The translations under genes and the position numbers were made by a program. From Atriophallophorus winterbourni (lineage: Eukaryota; Platyhelminthes; Trematoda; Plagiorchiida; Microphallidae), in assembly GCA_013407085.1 (NCBI GenBank), contig JACCGJ010005168.1, positions 1 to 64,000 of the forward strand: a DNA stretch of 64,000 bases, in the 5' to 3' direction. Under the pieces are notes generated by a model. The model had not been told where the DNA came from and made no database searches. It saw only the letters and a list, made by a program, of their open reading frames with translations. How positions within the stretch are numbered: the stretch's first letter is position 1; the number at the start of each line of letters is the position of its first letter. Positions 1-10,057 of the stretch are shown one piece after another.

Positions 1-291
1 CACGAAACCGGTCGTGGGGTGTGAATGACGGAAAAGAATGCAAATGAATATTTTGTTTCATGGTTATGGGTTTAACCCCATTTAACATGTGTTTGGACAC
101 ATGCTTTGAACAGGTTGGTCGTACCAGCCTTATCCAACAGTGGCATACAAGCGCTCCTTGTTTACCATTCTTCCCCTGTTTCAAGCGCATGCGGATCCCT
201 ATCTTACTGTCCCTACCTGATGAGTGCAAACAGCACGAAACCGGTCGTGGGGTGTGAATGACGGAAAAGCATGCAAATGAATATTTTGTTT
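1..291. repeat. 58-bp block repeated at a 233-bp interval
   Basis: Positions 1-58 and 234-291 match at 57 of 58 bases; the only difference is at 37 versus 270. The spacing of 233 bp suggests one complete unit of a tandem repeat cut by the window edge, or the two ends of a small duplicated segment. No open frame in it looks like a protein. Whether the array continues to the left cannot be seen here. Confidence 0.75.
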
Positions 292-313
292 TTACACAAA
301 TTAAAGCTTTAAA

Positions 314-337
314 GATCAATAGATCAATAGATCAATA
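314..337 (-). repeat. 3'-terminal 8-mer array of LINE P1
   Basis: Three exact copies of GATCAATA (plus-strand reading) lie at the 3' end of P1. CR1-clade LINEs end in short direct repeats of about 8 bp rather than poly(A), so this marks the element's 3' boundary. Confidence 0.85.
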
Positions 338-667
338 GTTTATTACGGTATAAAAAGCGGGGAGCTTGTACAAAACCGCAGGGTGGATTGTGCGGTGGAT
401 CGAAAAGAAAAGAATAGTAAAATGTTCGAGTTTCCAAGGCCTTATAGCGGGCCACATTCGCGTTAGCCTGCACCATCAGTGGATTTTTGTGGCATTTGGA
501 CAGGTAGAGCGTCAACCCGGGACACCGCTACCCACCACATCCTCCGGAACAGGGTCAGATGAGACTGCGTGCGCTTGGACTTCCGATACTGGGATCTGGA
601 AGAGCAATGAAACTGGAGAAGTGTTAGAGGGGTAGTGACGAAAATGCAAATGGCACAGAAAGAGAAC
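338..667 (-). other. 3' UTR of LINE P1
   Basis: The untranslated stretch between the ORF2 stop and the 8-mer tail. The terminal 50 bp or so resemble 11918-11985 of fragment P2, which supports a common family 3' end. Confidence 0.6.
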
Positions 668-2223
668 TTACCGTTGCCACGAGGGGGTATTAGTGTCTTG
701 GGAGTGGGAGATTACATGGAGGTGGGAATCGAGGAGACCTTTGAAAAAACCGAAAGAAGCGGATTCAAAAAGCTTGCCTGGAAGAGCATTCCATGGACTG
801 CAGACTCGCACCGAGAAAAACCTGCGGCGACATTCAAGTCGACTTTGCTGATGTAGCAAATTAAGTCCATGTCCTCGGAGATTTGTGCTGATGGATGGGA
901 CGAGTAGGGAGCTGCATGGATGGGAGGGGTCGCTCAGTATCCGGTATGTAAGTATCATGTCTCCACGGAGAAGACGGTACGTAACGGAGTATGTGTTTAA
1001 ACGGCGTAATCTCTCCTCGTATGGCAAGTGGCGCATACCGCGGACGAGCTTTGTCGCACGCGTTGGGCGTTTTCGAGGAGTGACATGTCCTTGCATAGCC
1101 ACGGCCGCCAAGCCTGCACTGCGTATTCCAAGTGTGGCGGAATGTAAATGTTCAACAGAGTCGGGAAGAGAAACCGGTCGAACTTGCCGAGGGCGCGGCG
1201 AAGTAGGCCGGTGTTGCGGTTGGCTGCAGCTGCTGGGCGTTCGCATTGTTCTGTGCAACCAAGGTCTTGCTGAATGATAAGTCCAAGATCCTTTTCTTGC
1301 CGAACGCGTTGAAGTGTTGTTTGCCCCAAACGGTAGGTAAAACAAGCTGAGTGACGGATGGGGAGAACGCTGCACTTGGATGCGTTGAATGGAAGATAGT
1401 TTCGTGAGGACCAACAATGTAGGCGATCTAAGTCGTCTTGTAAGACACGGGAATCATCAGACGATTTAAGAGAGCGCCAAAGTTTGAAATCATCAGCAAA
1501 GAGGAGGAACGGGGATTCAATGTCTTGTCCGATATCGTTGATGAAGATAATGAAGAGTCTTGGACCAAGAACCGAACCTTGCGGCAAACCACACTTGATT
1601 GGAAAGGGGGCTGAGTAGCAGTCGCGCACATGAACACAGAAAGAGCGATTGGATAGGAAGTATTTCATCCATGATACCAGGGATGATCCAACGCCGTAGG
1701 AAGCGAGTTTAAGGAGAAGGATGTCGTGATGCACACGGTCGAATGCCTTGGAGAAATCTAAAAATATAGCATCGACACCAGTGCCTTCGTCGACGGCTTT
1801 CGTCCATTCATCTCGTGCGAGAAGCAAATTAGAGGTGCACGAACGTTTGGCCCGAAAACCGTGTTGCTGTTTGATTAAAATCCGATTCGTTTCGAAATGT
1901 GAGACAATGCGGTCAGAGACAATGATCTCCATGACTTTAGAAATCACTGATAACAGCACGATGGGACGATAATTTGCAGGATCGGACCGGCTGCCGCCTT
2001 TAAATATAGGGCTTACAACACCTTCCTTCCAGGCTTGTGGAATGGTAGCCGAGTCCAAACAACGTTGAAAGTAAGTCGCCAGTAAAGGAGATATATGTGC
2101 TGCGGCTACTTTCAGGATTCTGGGATGGATGCCGTCAAGTCCTGACGAGGAGTACTGTCGCAGACACAGAATCTTCCGATGAACTGCCTCAGGGGTGAAC
2201 TTTATTTCCGGCATCTCTTGCAC
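668..2223 (-). pseudogene. LINE P1 ORF2, reverse transcriptase and C-terminal domain
   Basis: The RT frame runs 2223 to 997 with SSSGLDGIHPRILK, ANYRPIVLLSVISK, QHGFRAKRSC, FLDFSKAFDRVHH, GLPQGSVLGPRLF, the catalytic FADD box and the thumb motif PPHLEYAVQAW. At about 1090 a frameshift moves the remaining C-terminus (ATKLVRGM, YEERLRRLN, LRGDMILTYRILS, FFSVRVCSPWNALP) to the frame ending at 668. This gene order and the C-terminal motif are those of CR1-like LINEs. The copy could not make a full protein. Confidence 0.88.
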
Positions 2224-3509
2224 GTCGCGCGAGGGAAAAGAAAAGTGTGGGTAAGTTTCGCGGGATATGTAGGGTTAAAAATAGGAGCGTATTGTTGCGA
2301 CAGCATAGTTGCAGCTTCCAAGGCGGTCGATGTGAGGCCGTGTGCGCTGACTAGGGATGGAATTCCTAGTTTGACCACGCGTCTTTGGTTCACAAGGTGG
2401 AACAAGCTTTTTGGGTTCTCCATAAACTTGTTGGATATATGCAATTCATATTGGGTCTTGTCTTGGCGGCTGAGGTATGTACAATAGTTTCGCAACGACA
2501 TGTAGTTATCCCAGTCGTTTTTGTTTTTTCCTGTCCGATAACATAGCCATGCCAGGTTTCGCTGTGCTATGGCTTTCTTCGTTCGGCTGCGAAATAATGA
2601 GCCCGGTTTCTTATGATGAAAAGGCTTCTCGTGGCTGGCAGCGCGCAGCAAAGCGTGCCAGTGAGTGAGAAACATGGTCCAAGCAACATCGATCTTGTCA
2701 GACATTAAGAAGTCCCATGAATTTGCAGCAACAAGTTCGTGGAACAATCCAATGTCGGTAATTCAACGAGTTCGTGGGCGGGTTTCATTAAAGTGGTCCA
2801 TGAATGTAACGAAAGTGAATGTCAAAACAACATGGTCACTATGGCCGAGAGTAGGGGTAAAGGAAAGATTCTCAATCATTAACTCTTCATTTGTGATGAT
2901 AAAGTCCAGAATGGATGGTGCATTCATGTCCCGAAACCGAGTTGCTTCACGAACGTGGTTGTACAATGGATAGTCTGCCAGTAAGTCAGACAGTTCGGCG
3001 GCAAACGGTTGAGAAACAAGGTCTTCACAAAATCTAGGACAATTGAAGTCTCCCATTATTAGGATGTGGGAAAATCGTTTGTTTAGAGCGTGCCGAAGTG
3101 AAGAAATAAGGAAGGAATCAAGCTGTGCATGGCTACTGGGTGGTCTATAAACAACCGCAATCAGGAGAAGATTGTCTTGTTTGAGTGATATTTGGCACCA
3201 TAAAACATCAGAGTCACATAACGCAGGGTCGCTTAATGGTTCGCAACGACGTGATTCATGATAATAGAGCAGGACACCACCTCCTCTTGTTGCACGATCC
3301 CGACGAAGTAAAGACATATTGGGGAGGGTGAGTTCCGCATTAAGAACTGCGCTCGATAACCAAGTCTCAGTGACGGCTATCAGGTCCCATGCACAAAGGG
3401 AGTGACGGTAACGGAGCTCCGGGAGTTTGCTCATAAAACCAGCAGCATTTGTGTAACAGCATGAAAGGCTGCGCGATTGCAGTGTGTAGTGTGCGATTTG
3501 AAGGTGCAC
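2202..3509 (-). pseudogene. LINE P1 ORF2, apurinic endonuclease and linker
   Basis: The endonuclease nicks target DNA for target-primed reverse transcription. Visible motifs in order are YTNAAGFMSK (N-terminal Asn), AVTETWL (metal-binding Glu), GGGVLLYY, VVYRPP, MGDFNCP and GHSDHV, covering all expected catalytic blocks. The frame stays open from upstream of 3509 to a TGA at 2763-2765, then continues in the same frame through the linker (rich in basic residues, KKAIAQRNLAWL) to 2202. A single nonsense mutation therefore separates endonuclease and linker. A frameshift near 2202-2223 moves the reverse transcriptase to another frame. Confidence 0.85.
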
Positions 3510-4535
3510 TTATTCCACCGGCCCCGATGAAGCCGGCTCCTGGGAGTTTTTTGAAACAGTCGTGTGTACTTCGCTAGCAGACTGGTTTCCATTCGACGCG
3601 ACTGGTGATTGTAGACGAGGCTGTGGTTTGTCGACTGCGGAGCGAAGTCGAACCTCCGTGGGTGCAAAGCGCTTGTTATTATACCACAACCTCAAAGCGG
3701 TACCTACCATATCCTCTGAGTGGAATGTAATTTTCAGAATGCGCGGAGCATTGCTCTTGTAACTGGAGGACTTGGGAAGGCGTTTCACGGCAGTCGTCAT
3801 AGTTCCTTTGATTTTGCTAAGCTCTTGGATATAGCGCCATTGAGAGCAGTCGTGTAGAGTGTTCTTAGCTAAGTCCTCATTGCTCAGTTCAGGAACACCG
3901 TGAATAAAGATGTTGCGTTTATCATTCTCCGATTTCCAATCGTAACCGTCCTGCTTCTGCATCTGTCTTTGAGACCATGGAACGTCAGGGAAAATGCGGA
4001 TAGGCGAATTCGTATTCCGGAGAAGGTGGGCCGAGAGCAAGACTTCTTCTACCTTCGCAGTAGACTCAAGGGTGATTCGTAGTAAACGTGGTGCATCCGC
4101 GTGAAGTGAGTTCGGGCGTCTGTAAAGACGTACCAAGGAAACTTCAAGTTGCAATTTTTCGCAGGTGGCATTCCATTGTTGCACATCGTCTTTCCTGCGT
4201 GTTTGGAAGCACGGCGAGGAGCTTTCAGACACATTCGTGCATACAATGGTCTGGCATTGCGAGCTGCGTTGAGTGGCCTCTTGAACTACAGGCAGTTTAT
4301 CGGTGTTAGTCGGCTTCGGCTTAATGGTTTGTCGTTGAGAAGCAGTATGAGGTTTCGATGATCGAGATGCAGTTGGCGTTATCTGATCACCTTGAGGATT
4401 TCTCACATCTAGTAGGGATTCCAGGCGTTGCAGTCTGGTGACAATCGCGCAGTATGGCTCCACGGCTGGTGAGGACGCATTGGTTGCTATCTCCGCGTAA
4501 GTAGTGTTCTGATGTGTGTCTTCGGTTAGTCGCAA
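3510..4535 (-). pseudogene. LINE P1 ORF1, C-terminal part (two RRM-like modules)
   Basis: This frame continues ORF1 after the zinc finger and ends with TAA at 3510-3512. It aligns by eye with residues of about 75-446 of P3 ORF1. Shared landmarks are an ICTNV-type start of the first module, a QQWNATCEK segment, RLLRITL, IRIFPDV, then IFIHGVPE, SQWRYIQEL, RILKITF and the EVRLRS end of a second module. The two modules resemble each other in layout and are consistent with a duplicated RRM-like RNA-binding fold; that fold is an inference, not something seen directly. The last codons overlap a hairpin described separately. Confidence 0.75.
3516..3538 (-). promoter_or_regulatory. Hairpin just before the ORF1 stop codon of LINE P1
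   Basis: On the minus strand the arms AGCCGGCT and GGCCGGTG flank a 7-nt loop. They give five Watson-Crick pairs and two G-T wobbles; the outermost pair is mismatched. The stop codon of ORF1 begins 4 nt downstream. A hairpin of the same arm length, loop length and position is found in P3 at 42812-42834. A role in ORF1-to-ORF2 translation is a hypothesis. Confidence 0.5.
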
Positions 4536-4816
4536 ATTGTTTGGCGTGTCATGATAGCGGATTTAGGCGCTTTACTGCTGCGTTTGTCGGTTAGCTCGCC
4601 TCTTCGATGGCGGGCTCGGCATGCAACACAGAAAAATAATATTTCTTCATTTTTATGCGTTGTTAAACAATCGCAAAGCGATTTAGGAATCTTCGAGCAG
4701 CTCAGATGCTGCCAAGAATCACAGCGATCGCATTGGAGGGCAGGAACATCGTCTAGAACCTCCACGGCACATTTTGCGCAGTTGTTGCCTTCGTTTATCT
4801 TATCAACGCGACTCAT
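4526..4816 (-). pseudogene. LINE P1 ORF1, N-terminal PHD-like zinc finger part
   Basis: The start chosen is the Met at 4816, because residues upstream of it look like translated leader. Zinc ligands are C13-x2-C16, C29-x2-C32, H37-x2-C40 and C63-x2-C66, a C4HC3 pattern with exactly the spacing seen at the corresponding site of P3 ORF1. PHD-like fingers are known in ORF1 of several CR1-clade LINEs, where ORF1p binds the element RNA. The frame ends at 4526 and the rest of ORF1 continues in another frame, overlapping by about 10 bp. P3 has one continuous ORF1, so the split here is most simply a frameshift mutation near 4530. Confidence 0.8.
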
Positions 4817-4990
4817 TTCGTGAGAAGAATATTGTGAGTTAAGGAAAATGCAAAATAAATCTCTAACAGCAGACGTGCGTGAATAATTCGTAAAAGAAGA
4901 CCATACGGTCATATTGGACTTGAGGGAAAATTTCATGCAAATTAGTGATAAATATTTCATTTCTTTATGGTTTATTTTTTTAAATAAAAC
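4817..4990. other. Junction between divergent LINE 5' ends
   Basis: This short AT-rich stretch separates the first Met of P1 ORF1 (minus) from the first Met of the family A element (plus), so the two elements lie head to head. It may hold the leader or internal promoter of one or both. No element boundary or target-site duplication is obvious by eye. Confidence 0.4.
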
Positions 4991-5505
4991 ATGGTTAAGC
5001 CAGACAACCCTCCATCTCATATTAGACAAAACCCTTCCGCTCCACATGAGAGAAACCTCGCTTTAAGGACATCTGCTATCCGTAGGCCTGATGCGAACCG
5101 TAGCGCTAGTGAATCCGTTAAGATCTTACCGAAAAGCTCATCGCTACGAGTCTGGCTGTCCGGATTAGACGACGTTGACGCGCTTATCGAAAATGAAGAT
5201 GGGAGCCAAGCAAATTTCTCTAGTTGTTGCTCTTCGATAGAGGCGGCCTCAATCTTCAGTCAACGGTCCGTAACATCCATGCAAGAGGTTGTTGAACCTG
5301 ATACTCCTGCTTCAAGTAGCACGCCAAAAAACCTGCACCTCCTTCGGGTGCTTCGACCGAGGGCCAATCAGGGTTAGTTTCAGGAGCACGCAAAACCAGC
5401 GCCCCAGTGCTGTACGCTGATGTGTGCAGCATAAGGAATTATTGGGCTGACCTCTCTCTTCGTGTGGCTGAGCTGCACCCCCGGGTTATAGCGCTGTCTG
5501 AGACT
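4991..5505 (+). pseudogene. Family A LINE, N-terminal reading frame and start of endonuclease
   Basis: A frame from ATG 4991 to TAG 5375-5377 encodes about 128 residues rich in Ser, Pro and charged residues with no zinc finger; its role is unknown. It may be a short ORF1 or an N-terminal extension of ORF2. The endonuclease begins in a frame shifted by -1 at about 5377 and shows VLYADVCSIRN, then ELHPRVIALSET, the start of the metal-binding Glu motif. It stops at the nested insertion near 5505. Confidence 0.6.
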
Positions 5506-5552
5506 AAGATCTGACTAACCTCCTTAGCTTTCTCAATACTGCCACTAAAAGG

Positions 5553-6621
5553 ATGGATGAAGGGAAGCCTGTCGAAGCCCTCTACCTAGACTTTAGTAAG
5601 GCTTTCGATTCCGTAAATCACCGCCTTCTAGAGATTAAGCTAGCAGCCAAAGGAATACGGGGTAATCTACTTGCTTGGATAAAGGCCTTCCTAACAGGTA
5701 GGGCATTCCGAGTGAGAGTAGGATGTACGCTGTCGAATCAAACCGACGTGATCAGTGGTGTACCCCAAGGTTCGGTACTTGGCCCTCTTCTATTCCTGAT
5801 TTTCATCGATGACTTGTCCTCTGAGTTGAAGTGCCCATGCTTCATTTTCGCGGATGATGTGAAATTCATCGGATCAACGGATGAAGATACCTTGATGCAC
5901 GACATTGAGCGGGTCATAAACTGGTCATACCAGTGGGATCTCCCACTGAACCTAAATAAGAGCCAACTCTTGTCAACACTGGTTGATAAGATTTCGGTCC
6001 AGTTGGCGGGGAATTCCCTCAGTGTTAACGCCACACAGTGTGTTAGGGATTTGGGTGTACTGGTTAGGGCTGACTTCAAATGGGAGGACCAATGTGCCGC
6101 TGCGGCTCAGCGTGCACGCAAGGTACTTTTTCGGCTGAAATCAGTGCTATCGAGCAGAAGACCCGATGTATTCTGCACTGTACAAGGCATTAGTTCGGCC
6201 GCATCTTGAATACTGTGTTCAGGCGTGGTGTCCTCACTACAAAAAGGACATCCTTCGACTTGAAAGTGTACAGCGCCTCGCAACTCGCATGATTGAAGGT
6301 CAGCGAGGGAAACCGTACGCTGTGCGCCTAATGTCTCTCGATCTTTTCTCCCTTAGGCGCCGTCGTTTAAGAGGTGACTTAATAGAAACCTTTAAGATCT
6401 TGAAGGGTTTGAGTGGCGTGCAAATGAACGACTTCTTTACCTTAAGCCCCGAGCTGGGCACCCGGGGCCACTCACTTACAATTGCTAAGAAACGATGTCT
6501 GTTAGACTCCAGGAAACACTTTTTCAGCCTTAGGGTTGTTAACGTCTGGAACATTCTTCCAGAAGAACTTATATCCTGCAGTACCGTGTCTAGTTTTAAG
6601 CAGGAGTTGGACCGCAACTGA
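5553..6621 (+). pseudogene. Reverse transcriptase C-terminal two thirds, nested family A copy
   Basis: The frame 5553-6165 shows LYLDFSKAFDSVNH, SGVPQGSVLGPLLF and FADDVKFIG. At about 6171 a 2-bp loss, compared with the copy at 55037, shifts the frame. The thumb and C-terminus then continue to 6621 with ALVRPHLEYCVQAW, RLATRMIEGQRGK, RLRGDLIETFKIL and FFSLRVVNVWNILPEEL. The N-terminal RT and the endonuclease are absent through 5' truncation. Confidence 0.85.
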
Positions 6622-6765
6622 GGTAAGTTGTTTCCTGAATACTCTCCTCAATTGCTTTACAAGCTTAGGTTTTCCATTTTTTAGCGTTATCCCGTAAATA
6701 AAGTGAGGGCTAGAGTTCTCTGTGTTTTTTTAATTTTTATTATACACAATGCTACTTTAGCTAAC

Positions 6766-6787
6766 CTCTCACCGTGCTGGTGAAGAG
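6766..6787 (+). other. Conserved hairpin in the family A 3' UTR
   Basis: Arms CTCTCACC and GGTGAAGAG pair through eight base pairs with one bulged A and a 5-nt loop. The same structure recurs in other copies at 9760-9781, 33661-33682, 40813-40834, 53799-53820 and 57853-57874, with base changes mostly tolerated through wobble pairs. It may be an RNA element used by the LINE machinery. Confidence 0.5.
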
Positions 6788-7016
6788 AATCTGCTTTTTC
6801 TTTTTTATAGCATCGGCTATAACGCGGTGCTTCCTAAGTTCAACCCGGATAATCTCTTAGCTTCGCGATCGGCGAAGATTTCAAAAAGACAAAAAGAATA
6901 TACGTTTTGGCAGTGGTGGGTGCTTCTCTGCAGCTTTCCACCGAAAGAAATTCTGGACGCTCGATTGGCTTGTTAGCCACATACTGTCCTGTGCAAACTG
7001 AACTGAACTGATTTGA

Positions 7017-9302
7017 ACATGGCTGTCCGCGCTTAACGATGTGCCAACAAACATCAGCGAGCAGTATCTCGTCATTAGATGCGATAGACCTGGCGACAGG
7101 AGAAGCGGTGGCGTTGCACTCCTCCTAGAGTATGGCTTGCACAATACAGGAACGGGTATATCCCTAACCAGTGAAAACGTCCAAGTTGTTACGAGTATCC
7201 TGACTTGCTACAAGTCAGCCCTCGCAATTGCTTGGGTCTACGTCACACCCAGTGCAGCCCAGCAGGAGATTACACAGCTGATTGAGACGCTCGACAGGTT
7301 GTTTCAATCAGCTCCCAGCGTACTCATCTTAGGTGATTTCAACCTCCCGGACATAAATTGGGCCGTCTCTGTATGTTTAGTCACCAAGCAATCCGAAATG
7401 TTTCTCGAATGGCTCCATGATCACGCGCTGCATCAGCATGTGAGTGATCCTACGAGGTTTCGTAATGGATGTACTCCATCCACTCTCGACCTAGTATTGT
7501 CGTCCCAGCCCGAAGCCGTTAGATTCTTAAAATACCTACCACCGCTCGGTAAAAGCGATCACGTAATGATAAGCTTCGAAGCGGTACTGCGGTTTCACAA
7601 ACCTACTGCTCGCCCTAGACGAAATTTCAGGCTTGTAGACTGGGATTTTCTTCTACAGACTTCAAAATCTTTCTCTCAGTTCTCTTACGATTTTAATGTA
7701 AGTGAAAACTGGGATAGAATTTGTAAGTATCTTAAGGAGTTACAAGACAAGCACGCTCCGCTGCAAGTCGTGAAAAAGCATCATAGGCCGCCCTGGTGGA
7801 CTCCTCGAGTTCGTCGGTCTACCCGTAAACGAGATCGTTTATGGCGGCAATATAAGCTATCTCTTACTTCTGGTTCTTGGTTCCGATACGAAACCGCTCG
7901 AAACTCTTGTGTTAAAATACAGCGTTTGCTCAAACAGGAGTTTGAGTTATCCTTAGCTAGGGATGCTAAATCCAATCTCAAAAGATTTTATAGCTACGCT
8001 CAATCGAAAGGAAAAACCAGGGAGAACATTGGAGATTTAAATCTGGAGGACGGAAAATTAGCCGATACCGACCTGTCTAAGGCGAGTGCCTTCTCTAGGT
8101 TCTTCAGTGGCGTTCAAAGACGTGATAATTCTTTAATTGCTCCGTCTAGCTCGTTTAATCTACTACCTGGCGCTCCTGCACTAGATGAGTTGTCCTTCAT
8201 GGTGGAGGTGTATAAAGTACTTATCCATGTTCGCGTCAACAAAGCTAAGGGACCAGACGGTATCCACTCGGTTATGATAAAGAATCTTACCCCAGTGCTT
8301 ACAGAACCCTTATGCAAGCTCTTCAACTCATGCTTGAACATGGGAGTGGTTCCTAGTGAGTGGAAAGAAGCTATAATCGTGCCAATACACAAGGGTGATT
8401 GCAGCTCAACTGTTGGTAACTATAGACCTGTCAGCCTGACTAGCATGGTCTCGAAAGTATTGGAAAAACTGCTGCGTGACAAAATCTGTCAGCATCTTTG
8501 TCGGCATTCTCTACTGAGTGTAACTCAGCATGGATTTCTTAAGGGTAGATCCTGCCTGACAAACCTTAGTTTTCTCAATACTGCCACTAAAAGGATGGAT
8601 GAAGGGAAGCCTGTCGAAGCCATCTACCATGACTTCAGCAAAGCTTTTGATTCCGTAAACCACCGCCTTCTAGAGATTAAGCTAGCAGCCAAAGGAATAC
8701 GAGGTAGTCTACTTGCTTGGATAAAGGCCTTCCTAACAGGTAGGACATTCCGAGTTAGGGTAGGATCTACGCTGTCGAATGAAACCGACGTGATCAGTGG
8801 TGTACCTCAAGGTTCGGTACTTGGTCCTCTTCTATTCCTGATTTTCATCGATGACTTGTCCTCTGCATTGAAGTGCCCATGCTTCATTTTTGCGGATGAT
8901 GTGAAATTCATCGGATCAACGGATGAAGATACCTTGATGCACGACCTTGAACGGGTCATAAACTGGTCACACCAGTGGGACCTCCCACTTAACCTTAATA
9001 AGAGCAAACTCTTGTCAGCACTGGTTGATAAGATTTCAGTTCAGATGTCGGGCAATTTTCTCACTGTAAGCGCCACACAGCGTGTTAAGGATTTAGGAGT
9101 ACTAGTTAGGATGGATTTCAAATGGAAGGACCAATGCGCCGCTGCAGCTCAACGTGCTCGCAAAGTTCTTTTTCAGCTGAGATCCGTGTTATCCAGCAGA
9201 AGACCCGCATTTAGAATACTGTGTCCAGGCGTGGTGCCCTTACTACAAGAAGGATATCGTTCAACTCGAAAGCGTACAGCGTCTCGCAACTCGCATGATT
9301 GA
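7017..9302 (+). pseudogene. Family A LINE ORF2, endonuclease and reverse transcriptase
   Basis: The frame is open for about 750 codons. Endonuclease motifs seen are TWLS, RRSGGVALLLEYGL, ILGDFNLPDINW, a STLDLVLSS segment and GKSDHVMISF. The linker holds HRPPWWTPRVRR. RT motifs are NKAKGPDGIHSVMIK, GNYRPVSLTSMVSK, QHGFLKGRSCLTNL, DFSKAFDSVNH, SGVPQGSVLGPLLF and FADDVKFIG. A deletion of about 38 bp near 9208, judged against the copy at 55030, removes the start of the thumb and shifts the frame, so the last 30 or so residues before 9302 are out of frame. This is the most complete family A coding region in the window. Confidence 0.88.
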
Positions 9303-9657
9303 GGGTCAGCGAGGGAAACCTTACGCTGCACGCCTAAAGTCCCTCGATCTTTTTTCACTTACGCGCCTTCGTTTGAGAGGTGACTTAATTGAAAGCTTTA
9401 AGATCTTGGAGGGGTTAAGTGGCGTCAGCATGACCGACTTCTTTGCCTTAAGTCCTGAGCTGGGCACACGGGGCCATTCACTCAAACTTGCTAAGGAGCG
9501 ATGTAGACTAGACTCCAGGAAAAACTTTTTCAGCCTCAGGGTGGTAAATTTCTGGAACCGACTTCCAGAAGAACTTATATCCTGCAGTTCTGTCACAAGT
9601 TTTAAGCAGGGTTTGGACCGCATCTGGGAAAAGCTTTTTCCTGAATTCTCCCACTAA
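9295..9657 (+). pseudogene. Family A LINE ORF2, C-terminal domain after the frameshift
   Basis: This continues the element in a new frame: MIEGQRGKPYAARLKSLDLF, RLRGDLIESFKIL, LGTRGHSLKLAKERC, FFSLRVVNFWNRLPEEL and a stop at 9655-9657. The 3' UTR follows, with the hairpin at 9760-9781 and the shared terminal module 9850-9998. Confidence 0.85.
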
Positions 9658-10057
9658 TTTTTATGCAAGATTAGGTTGTTCACCATTTTTATCGTTGTTT
9701 GGTAAGTAAGTAAATGCTAAAGTTCTGTTTGTTTAATACACAACACTTTTTTAGCTGACCTCTCGCCGTACTGGTGAGGAGAAATGTATTCTTAACTTTC
9801 CAGCATCATTCATTACGTGGTGCTTCCTAAATACAACTCGGATAATCCCTTGTCATCGCGATCGTCGAGGATATCCAAACCACAATAAGAATAAACGCTT
9901 TGGCAGTGGTGGTTGCTTCTGTGCAGCTTTCCACCGAAAGAAATTCTAGACGCTCGATTGGCTCGTTCGCCACTTACTGTCCTGTGCAACTGAACTGGAC
10001 TGAACTGAAAATTTACGAATTGCAAGGATGGGAAAACATGGAGAACATAAATGGAAG

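Larger units (their letters stand above)
314..4816 (-). mobile_element. CR1-type LINE with PHD-finger ORF1, near full length (copy P1)
   Basis: Read on the minus strand this is a two-ORF non-LTR retrotransposon. ORF1 starts with a PHD-like zinc finger; ORF2 carries an apurinic endonuclease, a linker, a reverse transcriptase and a C-terminal domain. The 3' end has three copies of an 8-bp unit, a hallmark of CR1 elements. The copy is dead: ORF1 is split over two frames, and ORF2 has an in-frame TGA and two frameshifts. The exact 5' end is uncertain and may lie anywhere between 4817 and about 4980. P3 at 41503-45589 is a relative with the same architecture, and 11899-12640 is a 3' fragment with a similar 3' UTR. 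Confidence 0.9.
5506..7016 (+). mobile_element. Family A LINE, nested 5'-truncated copy
   Basis: Sequence similarity to the outer copy begins near 5506, corresponding to about 8540 of that copy inside the RT. It runs through RT, C-terminus, 3' UTR and the tail ending in repeated CTGAA at 6996-7010. The 5' truncation, same orientation and complete 3' end are typical of target-primed reverse transcription. The flanks TGAGACT (5499-5505) and TGAACA (about 7014-7019) may be a decayed target duplication, but this is weak. Confidence 0.75.
4991..9998 (+). mobile_element. Family A CR1-like LINE, outer copy split by a nested copy
   Basis: The element is read as two pieces, 4991-5505 and 7017-9998, separated by an inserted 5'-truncated copy of the same family. 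The left piece ends inside the endonuclease at the codons for Ser-Glu-Thr. The right piece resumes with Thr-Trp-Leu-Ser, which completes the conserved ETWLS motif. Nothing of the endonuclease is lost or duplicated beyond a few bases. Together the pieces give about 3.5 kb from a possible ORF1 through RT to the 3' tail made of CTGAA-type repeats. Alternative reading: two independent damaged copies side by side. Confidence 0.7.

Noticed and set aside
314..337. Short direct repeats considered as CRISPR or microsatellite
   Set aside because: There are no spacers, and the location at the 3' end of a CR1-type LINE explains them.
2477..2973. Plus-strand frames antisense to LINE P1
   Set aside because: They are mirror frames of a well-supported minus-strand ORF2.
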